From: Tannerellaceae bacterium
GTDB taxonomy: Bacteria > Bacteroidota > Bacteroidia > Bacteroidales > Tannerellaceae
Reading direction: 5' to 3'
NCBI GenBank assembly: GCA_031257015.1
Contig: JAIRPK010000013.1
Location: 1-64,000 of the forward strand
Length of the DNA stretch: 64,000 nucleotides
The notes under the pieces were generated by a model. That model did not search any database. It was given only the letters and a program-made list of their open reading frames with translations, and was not told where the DNA came from. Position 1 is the first letter of the stretch, and each line of letters opens with the position of its first letter. Shown here piece after piece: positions 56,410-64,000 of this stretch. Both the position numbers and the translations under genes were made by a program.

Positions 56410-59256
56410 ATGATAAGACCTTTCCTTCATCAGATTGCATCTGGTATGTACGCCGAATATGGCGCAGAGATAGGAGAGTTTGCTTTTATATTCCCCAACA
56501 GGAGAGCGGGGTTATTCTTCCGAAAGTATCTGACTGAAATATCAGACAGTCCCTTATTTTCACCAGTAATAATCACGATTAATGATTTATTTATACAGCT
56601 AAGCGGGAAGCAGTCGGCAGACCGTATTAGTATGCTTTTTATATTATATAGTATCTATATAAGGGTAAGCGCATGGGATGAAACGTTCGACGAATTTGTC
56701 TTTTGGGGCGAAATGCTGCTTAATGACTTCGACGATGTGGATAAATATATGGTTGACGCCAGGATGCTTTTCACCAATGTCACTGACCTGAAGGAAATCG
56801 ACGCCGGATACGGACATCTGAGCGAAAACCAAATAGCTGCCATTCGAGCCTTCTGGTCTTCGTTCAATCCAAGAAGCGCAAGTCGCAATCAGCAAAGCTT
56901 CCAATCAGTATGGAAAATTCTCTACCCTCTATATATGGAATTTAAAGCTGCACTTGCAGCTCAAGGCAAAGGCTACGAAGGAATGATCTTTCGCGAAGTC
57001 GTGGAAAAACTCCGGAACGAAGATTCAGACATGCAATTGCCATACCGCAAGCTCATCTTCGTCGGCTTGAACGCCCTTTCCGTTGCAGAAGAGAAGATGT
57101 TGACATACTTCCGAAACAAAGGTATAGCCGACTTCTACTGGGACTACGCCTCACCCAACGTAAACGACCACAGCAACAAAGCATCACTGTTCGTGAAGCG
57201 CAACTTGGCTGCCTACCCATGCCCGCCGTCATTCTCCTTGCACGACGAAGAGAAAAACACGCTGCCTGAAATAGAAATCATCGGCATCCCTTCAGCAATC
57301 GGACAAGCCAAACACGTATATTCCATACTCGACGAAATGCAGCCGACCGACGAAGATGCACTCCGCACTGCCATCGTACTGCCGGACGAACGTCTCCTCC
57401 TTCCCGTACTCAACGCTATCCCAGAATCTGTAAAAAATATTAACGTCACCATGGGATACCCGCTGGCCATAACGCCGGTCGCGTCACTAATAGACTTTGT
57501 CGCATCGCTCCAAAGAAACATCAGATACGTTGACGGACAGCCAATGTTCTACTTCCGCGATGTATTGCCAATCCTCAACCATCGCTATGTGACAGGTACA
57601 GACGCCGGAACTGTTGCAAGGCTCGCGCATGACATCGCCCGGCGCAAAATGATAATGATCAGCAGCGAACAGCTGCAACTGACCGAGCTCCTAGCCTGCA
57701 TATTCTCTCCCGTTGAAGACCCAGGACAAATGGCGGATTACCTGCTGAAAATTCTTGACCACTTGGCGGCCTCGCAAGGGCAGGACATAGAGAACGAATT
57801 TATCTTCCACTACCATGCAACCATAAGCAGGATGAAAGACGTCATGCAGGAAACAGCAGTACAGATGAACCAGCAGACATTCTTCCGCCTCCTCAAGCGA
57901 CTGACTGCTTCCATCTCCATCCCCTTCCAGGGCGAGCCGCTCTCAGGCCTGCAAATAATGGGCATTCTCGAAACCCGTGCACTGGACTTCGACCGCCTCA
58001 TCATCCTCTCCATGAACGAGGGAATATTCCCCAAAAAACAAAGCCAGTCGTCGTTCATCCCCTACAACCTCCGACGGGGCTTCGGCCTCCCGACTTACGA
58101 GCATCAGGACAGCATCTGGGCTTACCATTTCTATCGTCTAATCCACCGTGTCAAGAAACTAACGCTCATCTACGATTCTCGAACCAACGGACTGCAGACA
58201 GGCGAAATGAGTCGATATATTCACCAGCTTCATTACCATTACAACCTCCGAATGAACAAAAAGCTGGTTATCTACAACGTATCATCTTCAAAACGCAAAG
58301 CCGTCGAGATTAAAAAAAACAACGACATCCTGCAACGGCTTGATCTCTATCGTAAAGACGGCGGCGACAAAAACATCTCCGCCAGCGCGATCAACACATG
58401 GCTCGATTGCCCGCTGAAATTCTACTTCTCCGAAATAGAAGGCATCGCCGAAGAAAAAGAACTGACCGAAACAGTCGAAAGCGACGAGTTCGGAAGCATC
58501 GCACACAAAGCTCTCGAAGAACTTTACAATCCCCTCTGCGGAAAAACAATCGACGCTGCAACCCTTAAATCAATACGCAACAACACCGCCCTCATCAACG
58601 ATACAATCAACAAGGCCTTCGCCGAGATTCACCTCCGCTCCACCTCCCCGCGCCCACTTGACGGGCAAGACTTCCTTGCAGCAGAAATGATTCGCCGATA
58701 CGTAACCAAAATCCTCGAACTTGACAGTCTTGAACTCACCCCCTTTCAGTATATAGGCTCCGAAAAGCGAATGAATGATGACATCAGCATTGCCGACGGA
58801 ACGGCCATCAAACTCAAGGGCGTTATCGACCGTATCGACCGCGTCGAAGGCTGTGCCACCCGCATTGTCGATTACAAAAGCGGACTTGGGCGCTCCGACT
58901 TCCCTACTGTCGAAAGCCTCTTCGACGCCGAAGCCGACGACCGCCCCAAAGCCGTCATGCAAGTCTTCATGTACGCATGGATGTACAGCCGCCTGCCCGA
59001 AAGTGCATCGCCGCTCCGCCCCACAATATATTATATGCGCAACATCTTCAACCAGAGCTTCGATTCTGCCATATATCTCAAAACCGCCCGCAACGCCCGC
59101 GAACGCATAGACGACTTCGCCACATTCGCCACACAATTCGAGAACTCCCTCCGCCAATGCCTGGACAACATCTTCAATCCGGACATTCCCTTCCGACAAA
59201 CTTCGTCGGGCAAGGCCTGCACATGGTGTTGCTTCAAAGATCTCTGCCGGCTGTAA
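56410..59256 (+). CDS. AddB-like PD-(D/E)XK nuclease-helicase subunit
   Basis: A 948-residue protein resembling the B subunit of AddAB recombination nucleases. The N-terminal inactivated helicase-like part starts with EIGEFAFIFPNRRAGLFFRKYL, and a helicase-C-like strand follows (RLIILSMNEGIFPKKQSQSS, about 530). The C-terminal nuclease has GVIDRIDRV and IVDYKSGLGR (about 805-825, the PD-(D/E)XK core). Four Cys suit an iron-sulphur cluster: one in WLDCPLKFYF (about 664) and three in ACTWCCFKDLC near the end. Such enzymes resect double-strand breaks with AddA, whose gene is not adjacent here. Start MIRPFLHQIAS. Confidence 0.85.
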   Translation: MIRPFLHQIASGMYAEYGAEIGEFAFIFPNRRAGLFFRKYLTEISDSPLFSPVIITINDLFIQLSGKQSADRISMLFILYSIYIRVSAWDETFDEFVFWGEMLLNDFDDVDKYMVDARMLFTNVTDLKEIDAGYGHLSENQIAAIRAFWSSFNPRSASRNQQSFQSVWKILYPLYMEFKAALAAQGKGYEGMIFREVVEKLRNEDSDMQLPYRKLIFVGLNALSVAEEKMLTYFRNKGIADFYWDYASPNVNDHSNKASLFVKRNLAAYPCPPSFSLHDEEKNTLPEIEIIGIPSAIGQAKHVYSILDEMQPTDEDALRTAIVLPDERLLLPVLNAIPESVKNINVTMGYPLAITPVASLIDFVASLQRNIRYVDGQPMFYFRDVLPILNHRYVTGTDAGTVARLAHDIARRKMIMISSEQLQLTELLACIFSPVEDPGQMADYLLKILDHLAASQGQDIENEFIFHYHATISRMKDVMQETAVQMNQQTFFRLLKRLTASISIPFQGEPLSGLQIMGILETRALDFDRLIILSMNEGIFPKKQSQSSFIPYNLRRGFGLPTYEHQDSIWAYHFYRLIHRVKKLTLIYDSRTNGLQTGEMSRYIHQLHYHYNLRMNKKLVIYNVSSSKRKAVEIKKNNDILQRLDLYRKDGGDKNISASAINTWLDCPLKFYFSEIEGIAEEKELTETVESDEFGSIAHKALEELYNPLCGKTIDAATLKSIRNNTALINDTINKAFAEIHLRSTSPRPLDGQDFLAAEMIRRYVTKILELDSLELTPFQYIGSEKRMNDDISIADGTAIKLKGVIDRIDRVEGCATRIVDYKSGLGRSDFPTVESLFDAEADDRPKAVMQVFMYAWMYSRLPESASPLRPTIYYMRNIFNQSFDSAIYLKTARNARERIDDFATFATQFENSLRQCLDNIFNPDIPFRQTSSGKACTWCCFKDLCRL

Positions 59257-59272
59257 CAACAACGGCATTTTT

Positions 59273-59617
59273 GCAACTGTTCAAATTCTTCATGTTTTCA
59301 GCAGGATGTATTTGCAACGATGCAAAAGCTCCATGTTTTGAACATGAACGATTTGCAACGATGCAAATGCCCCATGTTTTAAACATGAGCAATTTGTAAC
59401 GATGCAAAAGCCCCATGTTTTGAACATGAACGATTTGCAACGATGCAAAAGCCCCATGTTTTGAACATGAGCAATTTGCAACGATGCAAAAGCCCCATGT
59501 TTTGAACATGAGCAATTTGCAACGATGCAAAAGCCCCATGTTTTGAACATGAGCGATTTGCAACGATGCAAAAGCTCCATGTTTTGAACATGAGCGATTT
59601 GCAACGATGCAAAAAGG
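59273..59617 (+). repeat. 41-bp double-palindrome array, copy 3
   Basis: Eight units start at 59273 (degenerate), 59314, 59355, 59396, 59437, 59478, 59519 and 59560, with a partial at 59601. The period is exactly 41 bp. Both dyads (TTTGCA-ACGA-TGCAAA and CATGTT-TTG-AACATG) are intact in most units, so this is the best preserved copy. It begins 17 bp after the nuclease stop. Outside each end a CGG-containing motif abuts the outermost TTTTTGCAA or TGCAAAAA, as in copies 1 and 2. The 180-bp unique flank of the other copies is absent. Confidence 0.95.
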
Positions 59618-59931
59618 ACGCCGGCACGTTCCGCGTCGTTTCTTTGCGTTTCACCTTGTCCACTAAGACTAACGGCGGGGGATTTGTCATGTTAAACCCT
59701 GTATTTTTAGAAGTTCGCAGTTGTATTCATCGCTGCCGCCTGCACCAGCTATTAAAAAATGCCTCTCCTGTTTATAATAAAACTTCACCGGTTTATCATC
59801 CTTGCCTTTAACGAGGAGCAGAGAACGGAAAGACTGACAACGGAAGGAATTTTTCAGGCAGACATGGCCGATTTGAGGCGCACTTGGGCGGTCTTTCGCA
59901 TAAGTTCTTTCTTAGATAAGGAATGTTTGAG

Positions 59932-59939
59932 TATTTTTG
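59932..59939 (+). promoter_or_regulatory. -7 box of etfB-etfA-acd
   Basis: TATTTTTG (TAnnTTTG). The inferred start near 59944 gives a 20-nt leader to the ATG at 59964. Confidence 0.55.
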
Positions 59940-59963
59940 TCCTGAATTTACTAAAATAAGAAT

Positions 59964-60839
59964 ATGAGATTAAAGATTATTGTTTTAGCGAAGCAGGTAC
60001 CGGATACCCGCAATGTTGGGAAGGACGCCATGAAGGCTGACGGCACAGTTAACCGAGCTGCCCTTCCGGCAATCTTCAATCCGGAAGATCTGAACGCACT
60101 GGAGCAGGCCCTGCGCCTGAAAGACCAAAATCCCGGCTCGACGGTTACATTATTAACTATGGGACCGGGGCGTGCTGCCGAAATCATTCGTGAAGGCTTT
60201 TATCGTGGAGCCGATGGCGGCTATCTCCTGACAGACCGCGCTTTCGCCGGGGCAGATACGCTGGCAACGTCCTATGCCCTGTCCATGGCTATACGCTCGA
60301 TAAAGGATTACGATCTGGTGCTTTGCGGACGGCAGGCAATTGACGGGGATACGGCTCAAGTAGGCCCGCAGGTTGCGGAGAAGCTGGGATTGCCTCAGAT
60401 TACCTACGCCGAGGAAATACAGAAGGTCGAAAATGGACATGTCTGGGTCAAGCGCCGCCTCGAAAGGGGAGTGGAAACCGTTTCAGCCCCGCTCCCTTCC
60501 GTAATTACCGTTAACGGTACCGCTCCGGATTGTCGCCCGCGTAACGCCAGGCTGGTACAGAAGTACAAACATGCCCGGACGGCTACCGAACGGCAGCAGA
60601 GCGCAGATTCACCTTATCTGTCGCTGCTCGATGCTCGCCCTTATTTGAATATAGCCGAACTTAGCGCAGCCGGCGTAGGAGCGGATGCAGCTCAATGCGG
60701 CCTTTCAGGCTCTCCGACCAAGGTGAAAAAGATTGAGAATGTCGTCTTTCAGGCTAAGGAGGGCAAAACACTGACTGCGGCCGATACGGATATGGACGAA
60801 CTGATGAAGGAACTAATAGCTAATCATACAATCGGATGA
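59964..60839 (+). CDS. etfB: Electron transfer flavoprotein subunit beta
   Basis: A 291-residue small ETF subunit (FixA type), which binds AMP or FAD. Signatures are IIVLAKQVPDTRNVG at the start, NPEDLNALEQALRLKD (about 39), VTLLTMGPGRAAEIIREG (about 61) and DYDLVLCGRQAIDGDTAQVG (about 114), the last being the ETF-beta signature. First gene of a three-gene operon and translationally coupled to etfA (4-nt overlap). Confidence 0.94.
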   Translation: MRLKIIVLAKQVPDTRNVGKDAMKADGTVNRAALPAIFNPEDLNALEQALRLKDQNPGSTVTLLTMGPGRAAEIIREGFYRGADGGYLLTDRAFAGADTLATSYALSMAIRSIKDYDLVLCGRQAIDGDTAQVGPQVAEKLGLPQITYAEEIQKVENGHVWVKRRLERGVETVSAPLPSVITVNGTAPDCRPRNARLVQKYKHARTATERQQSADSPYLSLLDARPYLNIAELSAAGVGADAAQCGLSGSPTKVKKIENVVFQAKEGKTLTAADTDMDELMKELIANHTIG

Positions 60840-61831
60840 ATAACTTATTTGTATATTGTGAGATAGAAGACGGCATCGTGGCCGACGTCAGCCTGGAGCT
60901 GCTCACCAAAGGCCGCCAGCTGGCCGAAACGCTCGGTTGCCGCCTGGAAGCGGTTGCCGCAGGTCATAATCTTGAAGGCGTAGGCGCCCAGGTATTCCCT
61001 TACGGAGTGGAAAAACTGCATGTCTTTGACGATCCACGCCTTAGTCCATACGCCTCCCTCCCCCATACATCCATAATGGTAAAACTGTTCTCTGTCGAAA
61101 AACCTCAGATAGCCCTGATGGGAGCTACAAGCATAGGGCGCGACCTCGGCCCTCGCGTATCTTCTGCATTAGGCAGCGGCTTAACTGCTGACTGTACGGC
61201 TTTGGAAATTGGGGAAAATAATTTGTTATATCAGATACGTCCTGCTTTCGGCGGTAACATCGTAGCTACGATTATTAACCCCGATTGCCGCCCGCAGATG
61301 GCTACCGTTCGCGAAGGCGTAATGAAAAAGGAAGAGCTTGGCACCGCCGTCGGCATCAAAGGCGAAACTGTAAAGTATGATGTAACAAAATATGTCAGCG
61401 ATACTGACTTTGCCGTAAGCATAATTGACCGGCAGATGGAGAAAAGCAAGACAAACATCAAAGGCGCACCAATCATCGTTGCCGGAGGATACGGCGTAGG
61501 TTCCAAGGAAAACTTCATGCTGCTGCACGAACTGGCCACCGTCCTTGGAGGAGAAGTAGGAGCATCACGCGCTGCCGTCGATGCCGGATTCACCGAACAC
61601 GAACGCCAGATTGGACAGACAGGTCTCACCGTCCGCCCCAAACTGTATATCGCCTGCGGTATTTCCGGACAAATACAGCATATCGCAGGAATGCAGGAAA
61701 GTTCCATCATTATATCAATAAATAATGATCCTGCCGCCCCCATCAACGCAATCGCCGATTATGTAATAACCGGCACAGTGGAAGACGCGCTTCCGAAGAT
61801 GATTAAATATTATAAGAAGAACACCAAATAA
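60836..61831 (+). CDS. etfA: Electron transfer flavoprotein subunit alpha
   Basis: A 331-residue FAD-binding subunit (FixB type). The N-terminal domain includes HTSIMVKLFSVEKPQIALMGA. The C-terminal FAD domain has GGEVGASRAAVDAGF (about 238), QIGQTGLTVRPKLYIACGIS (about 262) and GQIQHIAGMQ, followed by INNDPAAPINAIADY (about 300). With EtfB it accepts electrons from the acyl-CoA dehydrogenase encoded next. No extra bifurcation partner is seen. Confidence 0.94.
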   Translation: MNNLFVYCEIEDGIVADVSLELLTKGRQLAETLGCRLEAVAAGHNLEGVGAQVFPYGVEKLHVFDDPRLSPYASLPHTSIMVKLFSVEKPQIALMGATSIGRDLGPRVSSALGSGLTADCTALEIGENNLLYQIRPAFGGNIVATIINPDCRPQMATVREGVMKKEELGTAVGIKGETVKYDVTKYVSDTDFAVSIIDRQMEKSKTNIKGAPIIVAGGYGVGSKENFMLLHELATVLGGEVGASRAAVDAGFTEHERQIGQTGLTVRPKLYIACGISGQIQHIAGMQESSIIISINNDPAAPINAIADYVITGTVEDALPKMIKYYKKNTK

Positions 61832-61834
61832 CTT

Positions 61835-63547
61835 ATGGCAAACTATTTTTTAGATACGCATCATTACAGGTTCCATCTTCACCACCCGCTGATGAAGCGA
61901 ATAGTCGAACTTAAAGAACGCGGCTTTGCCGACAAGGATGCTTACGACTATGCCCCAATGGATTTTGACGACGCTATGGACAGCTACGGTAAAGTCCTCG
62001 AAATCGTGGGCGAAATATGTGCCGAAACCATAGCACCCAATGCCGAAAGCGTGGATCATGACGGCCCAACTCTCCACGACGGACATGTCACCTACGCCGC
62101 CGGAACGAAAAAGAACCTGGACGTAATTCGCAAGGCAGGCCTCATGGGCATCTCAATGCCTCGACGATATGGAGGATTGAACTTCCCTATCGTCCCTTAT
62201 ATGATGGCTGCCGATATGGTATCGCGTGCCGATGCTGGATTTGAAAATATATGGGGATTGCAGGATTGCGCCGAAACCCTCTACGAATTTGGTAATGAAG
62301 ACCAGCATAAGCGATACATACCTCGCGTAGCCGCCGGTGAAACCATGTCCATGGACTTGACGGAACCCGACGCCGGCTCCGACCTCCAGTCAGTCATGCT
62401 CAAGGCAACATATAATGAGAGCGACGGAAGCTGGCGACTGAACGGAGTTAAACGCTTCATCACTAACGGAGATTCAGACATCCACTTAGTCCTCGCCCGC
62501 TCTGAAGAAGGAACAAAAGATGGTCGTGGCCTCTCCATGTTTATATATGACAAAAGAAACGGAGGCGTAACCGTCCGGCGTATCGAGAACAAAATGGGTA
62601 TAAAAGGATCTCCTACCTGCGAACTTGTTTTCCGAAATGCAAAAGCCGAACTCTGTGGAGAACGGCGCCTCGGTCTAATCAAATACGTAATGGCGCTCAT
62701 GAATGGCGCAAGGCTTGGAATAATGGCGCAAGCCGTCGGCCTCAGCGAAGCCGCTTACTGGGAAGGTTATAAATACGCTCAGGAGCGCAAGCAGTTCGGA
62801 AAGGCAATCATCGAATTTCCGGCCGTATATGAAATGATCGCCCTAATGCGAGCTAAAGCTGACGCCTCAAGAGCCATCCTCTACGAAACAGCACGCTTCG
62901 TGGACATATACAAAGCCCTCGACGACATCGCCCGCGAAAGGAAACTAACCCCCGACGAACGGCAGGAACAAAAGAAATACAGCAAGCTAGCCGATGCCTT
63001 TACTCCAGTCGGTAAAGCCATGACAACCGAGTTCGCCAACCAGAACGCCTACGATGCCATACAGGTACACGGCGGCTCTGGCTTCATGAAGGACTATGCC
63101 TGCGAACGCATCTACCGCGACGCCCGTATCACCAACATATATGAAGGCACAACCCAGCTTCAGGTCGTCGCCGCCATACGACACGTCACAACAGGCACCT
63201 ATCTCGCCCAAATACGCGAATATGACGCTCTCGACTATAAGCCGGAACTCCAGCCCATGCGGATAAAACTACAAGGCATGACCGCGCAATATGAAAAGCT
63301 CGTCGCAACAGTTACCGACACAAAGGATAACGAGTACATCGACTTCCATGCCAGACGCCTCGTCGAGTCAGCGGCTCACTGCATCATTGGTTATCTCCTT
63401 CTCCATGCCGCCAATGAGGAAGACGCCTATCGCCCGTCTGCCGAAATATACATCGCTTATAGCCAAGCGGAAATAAGCAAAATCGAGACTTATATCGAAC
63501 GCTTCGACCGCAGCCAACTCGAATACTTTATGCCGCCGAACCGATAA
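61835..63547 (+). CDS. Acyl-CoA dehydrogenase
   Basis: A 570-residue flavoprotein that oxidises an acyl-CoA to the enoyl-CoA and passes electrons to ETF. MSMDLTEPDAGSDLQ (about 170) is the ACAD signature 1. The C-terminal helical domain holds GGSGFMKDYACERIYRD (about 412), then ITNIYEGTTQLQ, where the Glu of YEGT matches the usual catalytic base. The C-terminal extension of about 130 residues beyond a short-chain enzyme is common in Bacteroidota homologues. It starts 3 nt after etfA. The chain length handled is unknown; the acyl-CoA synthetase at 30.4 kb could supply substrate. Confidence 0.92.
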   Translation: MANYFLDTHHYRFHLHHPLMKRIVELKERGFADKDAYDYAPMDFDDAMDSYGKVLEIVGEICAETIAPNAESVDHDGPTLHDGHVTYAAGTKKNLDVIRKAGLMGISMPRRYGGLNFPIVPYMMAADMVSRADAGFENIWGLQDCAETLYEFGNEDQHKRYIPRVAAGETMSMDLTEPDAGSDLQSVMLKATYNESDGSWRLNGVKRFITNGDSDIHLVLARSEEGTKDGRGLSMFIYDKRNGGVTVRRIENKMGIKGSPTCELVFRNAKAELCGERRLGLIKYVMALMNGARLGIMAQAVGLSEAAYWEGYKYAQERKQFGKAIIEFPAVYEMIALMRAKADASRAILYETARFVDIYKALDDIARERKLTPDERQEQKKYSKLADAFTPVGKAMTTEFANQNAYDAIQVHGGSGFMKDYACERIYRDARITNIYEGTTQLQVVAAIRHVTTGTYLAQIREYDALDYKPELQPMRIKLQGMTAQYEKLVATVTDTKDNEYIDFHARRLVESAAHCIIGYLLLHAANEEDAYRPSAEIYIAYSQAEISKIETYIERFDRSQLEYFMPPNR

Positions 63548-63572
63548 CGGAGTATTGTATCTACAATAGCAA

Positions 63573-63612
63573 AAAAATAAGGAGGAGCGCAGAGATTCCT
63601 CCTTATTTTTTG
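63573..63612. terminator. Terminator after the etf operon
   Basis: AAAAATAAGGAGGA (63573-63586) pairs perfectly over 14 bp with TCCTCCTTATTTTT (63597-63610), with T runs on both strands. It can stop the etf operon and anything arriving from the right. Confidence 0.9.
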
Positions 63613-63728
63613 TTATTATATGATTGAGGGGGCTTATTTTCTGCAATACAACATCAGTTACAGTAGCCCAAACATGTATTTCCTTTTTGCAGCGCTTTCA
63701 CTCGCAATTGTTTGCATTTGTCATAGTC

Positions 63729-64000
63729 TCAACCATGATATACGTTCTTGACGCGAACGCCCAATAATCTTTTTCTCCCTTTTACTTGAATGGAATCCAC
63801 GGCAATGGAATTAGGCATTGTGGATGTTGCAGAATAAGTTTCCTGTATTCCATCATTGTTCATGTCTGTTTTCACAGTAAGCCGGTAGGTAATTCCAGGA
63901 ATACCGGCTGCGATATTTTCGGTTTGATAATGGCCGGGCTTTGCAGGGTTTTAAATGATTTTAAATATATCTCCATTGGAAGCATTAATTTCAATCTCGG
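63729..64000 (-). pseudogene. Decayed DUF4249-type gene, cut by the window edge
   Basis: On the minus strand one frame from the right edge reads EIEINASNGDIFKII, then an in-frame TAA. It continues with PGHYQTENIAAGIPGITYRL, TVKTDMNNDGIQETYSATST and MPNSIAVDSIQVKGRKRLLG, and stops at 63729-63731. The pattern (Y-T-x-N, GIPG-x-TY-x-L, YSATSTMP, then VDSI) fits DUF4249, a Bacteroidota family of outer-membrane-associated lipoproteins found beside TonB-dependent receptors. The early stop, the short end and the missing C-terminal half suggest a broken gene. Sequencing error at the TAA cannot be excluded. The rest of 63613-63728 holds nothing recognised. Confidence 0.55.

Larger units (their letters stand above)
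59257..59963. other. Intergenic region with the third 41-bp array
   Basis: About 700 bp between the nuclease and etfB. The left half is the 41-bp array (59273-59617). The right half contains only the etfB promoter. Frames seen on both strands follow the repeat and are not taken as genes. Confidence 0.5.

Noticed and set aside
59234..59690. Three overlapping minus-strand open frames of about 100 residues with 41-residue repeats across the 41-bp array
   Set aside because: A 41-bp unit free of stops in one frame is read in all three frames in turn, so long frames arise automatically. No start-region conservation or promoter supports translation. The same holds for the frames at 20001-20231 and 29782-30177.

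Overview
The window looks like a chromosome segment of a Bacteroidales (Bacteroidota) bacterium. The signs are two SusC/SusD pairs, lipoproteins with acidic residues just after the lipobox Cys, an ExbB-ExbD-TonB operon, Bacteroidota-type housekeeping genes (short ProS, PyrB-PyrI, ParE next to CoaD) and many promoters with the Bacteroidota -7 box TAnnTTTG. These -7 boxes correct several start codons (pyrB, parE, crcB, the clostripain-like gene, the acyl-CoA synthetase). No rRNA, tRNA, CRISPR array, prophage or complete insertion sequence was seen.

Layout. 0-6.3 kb: tail of an unknown gene, a Panacea-domain gene, a polysaccharide export pair (Wza-like, Wzc-like), then pyrB-pyrI. 7-11.6 kb (minus): parE-coaD and a C-terminal processing protease, plus an ABM-domain lipoprotein. 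11.6-14.8 kb: fluoride channel, TonB-C-domain protein, clostripain-like lipoprotein overlapping a LolD-type ATPase. 14.9-25.3 kb: two divergent SusC/SusD operons around a 1 kb regulatory region that holds four related dyads and a repeat array. 26-28.7 kb (minus): a phospho-signalling cluster (LytTR, two FHA proteins with zinc ribbons, a small Asp-rich protein, a PP2C-like protein). 30.4-35.6 kb: acyl-CoA synthetase, ligA, a DUF6913-like gene, dapA. 36-41 kb (minus): pepD, an AT-rich DUF262/DUF1524 nuclease, CCA-adding enzyme. 41-43.6 kb: small membrane protein, Skp/OmpH-like chaperone, Lrp regulator, GNAT. 44.5-50.7 kb: proS, M23 peptidase, TonB complex, nadK. 51.7-59.3 kb: two Tat-exported sugar-type enzymes, hemW, a zeta-like kinase with a 55-residue partner, an AddB-like nuclease. 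60-63.5 kb: etfB-etfA-acyl-CoA dehydrogenase, then a decayed DUF4249 gene.

The most unusual content is in the intergenic DNA. Four unrelated sequence families form arrays of short palindromes repeated at about 21 bp or a multiple (21, 21-22, 41, 84 bp), that is two or four turns of B-DNA. The 41-bp family occurs three times. Two of its copies lie inside 445-bp, nearly identical inverted repeats that bracket 10.2 kb carrying one susCD operon and the FHA cluster. The arrays look neither coding nor CRISPR-like. They may be phased binding platforms or structured satellites, and are the best candidate for something undescribed.
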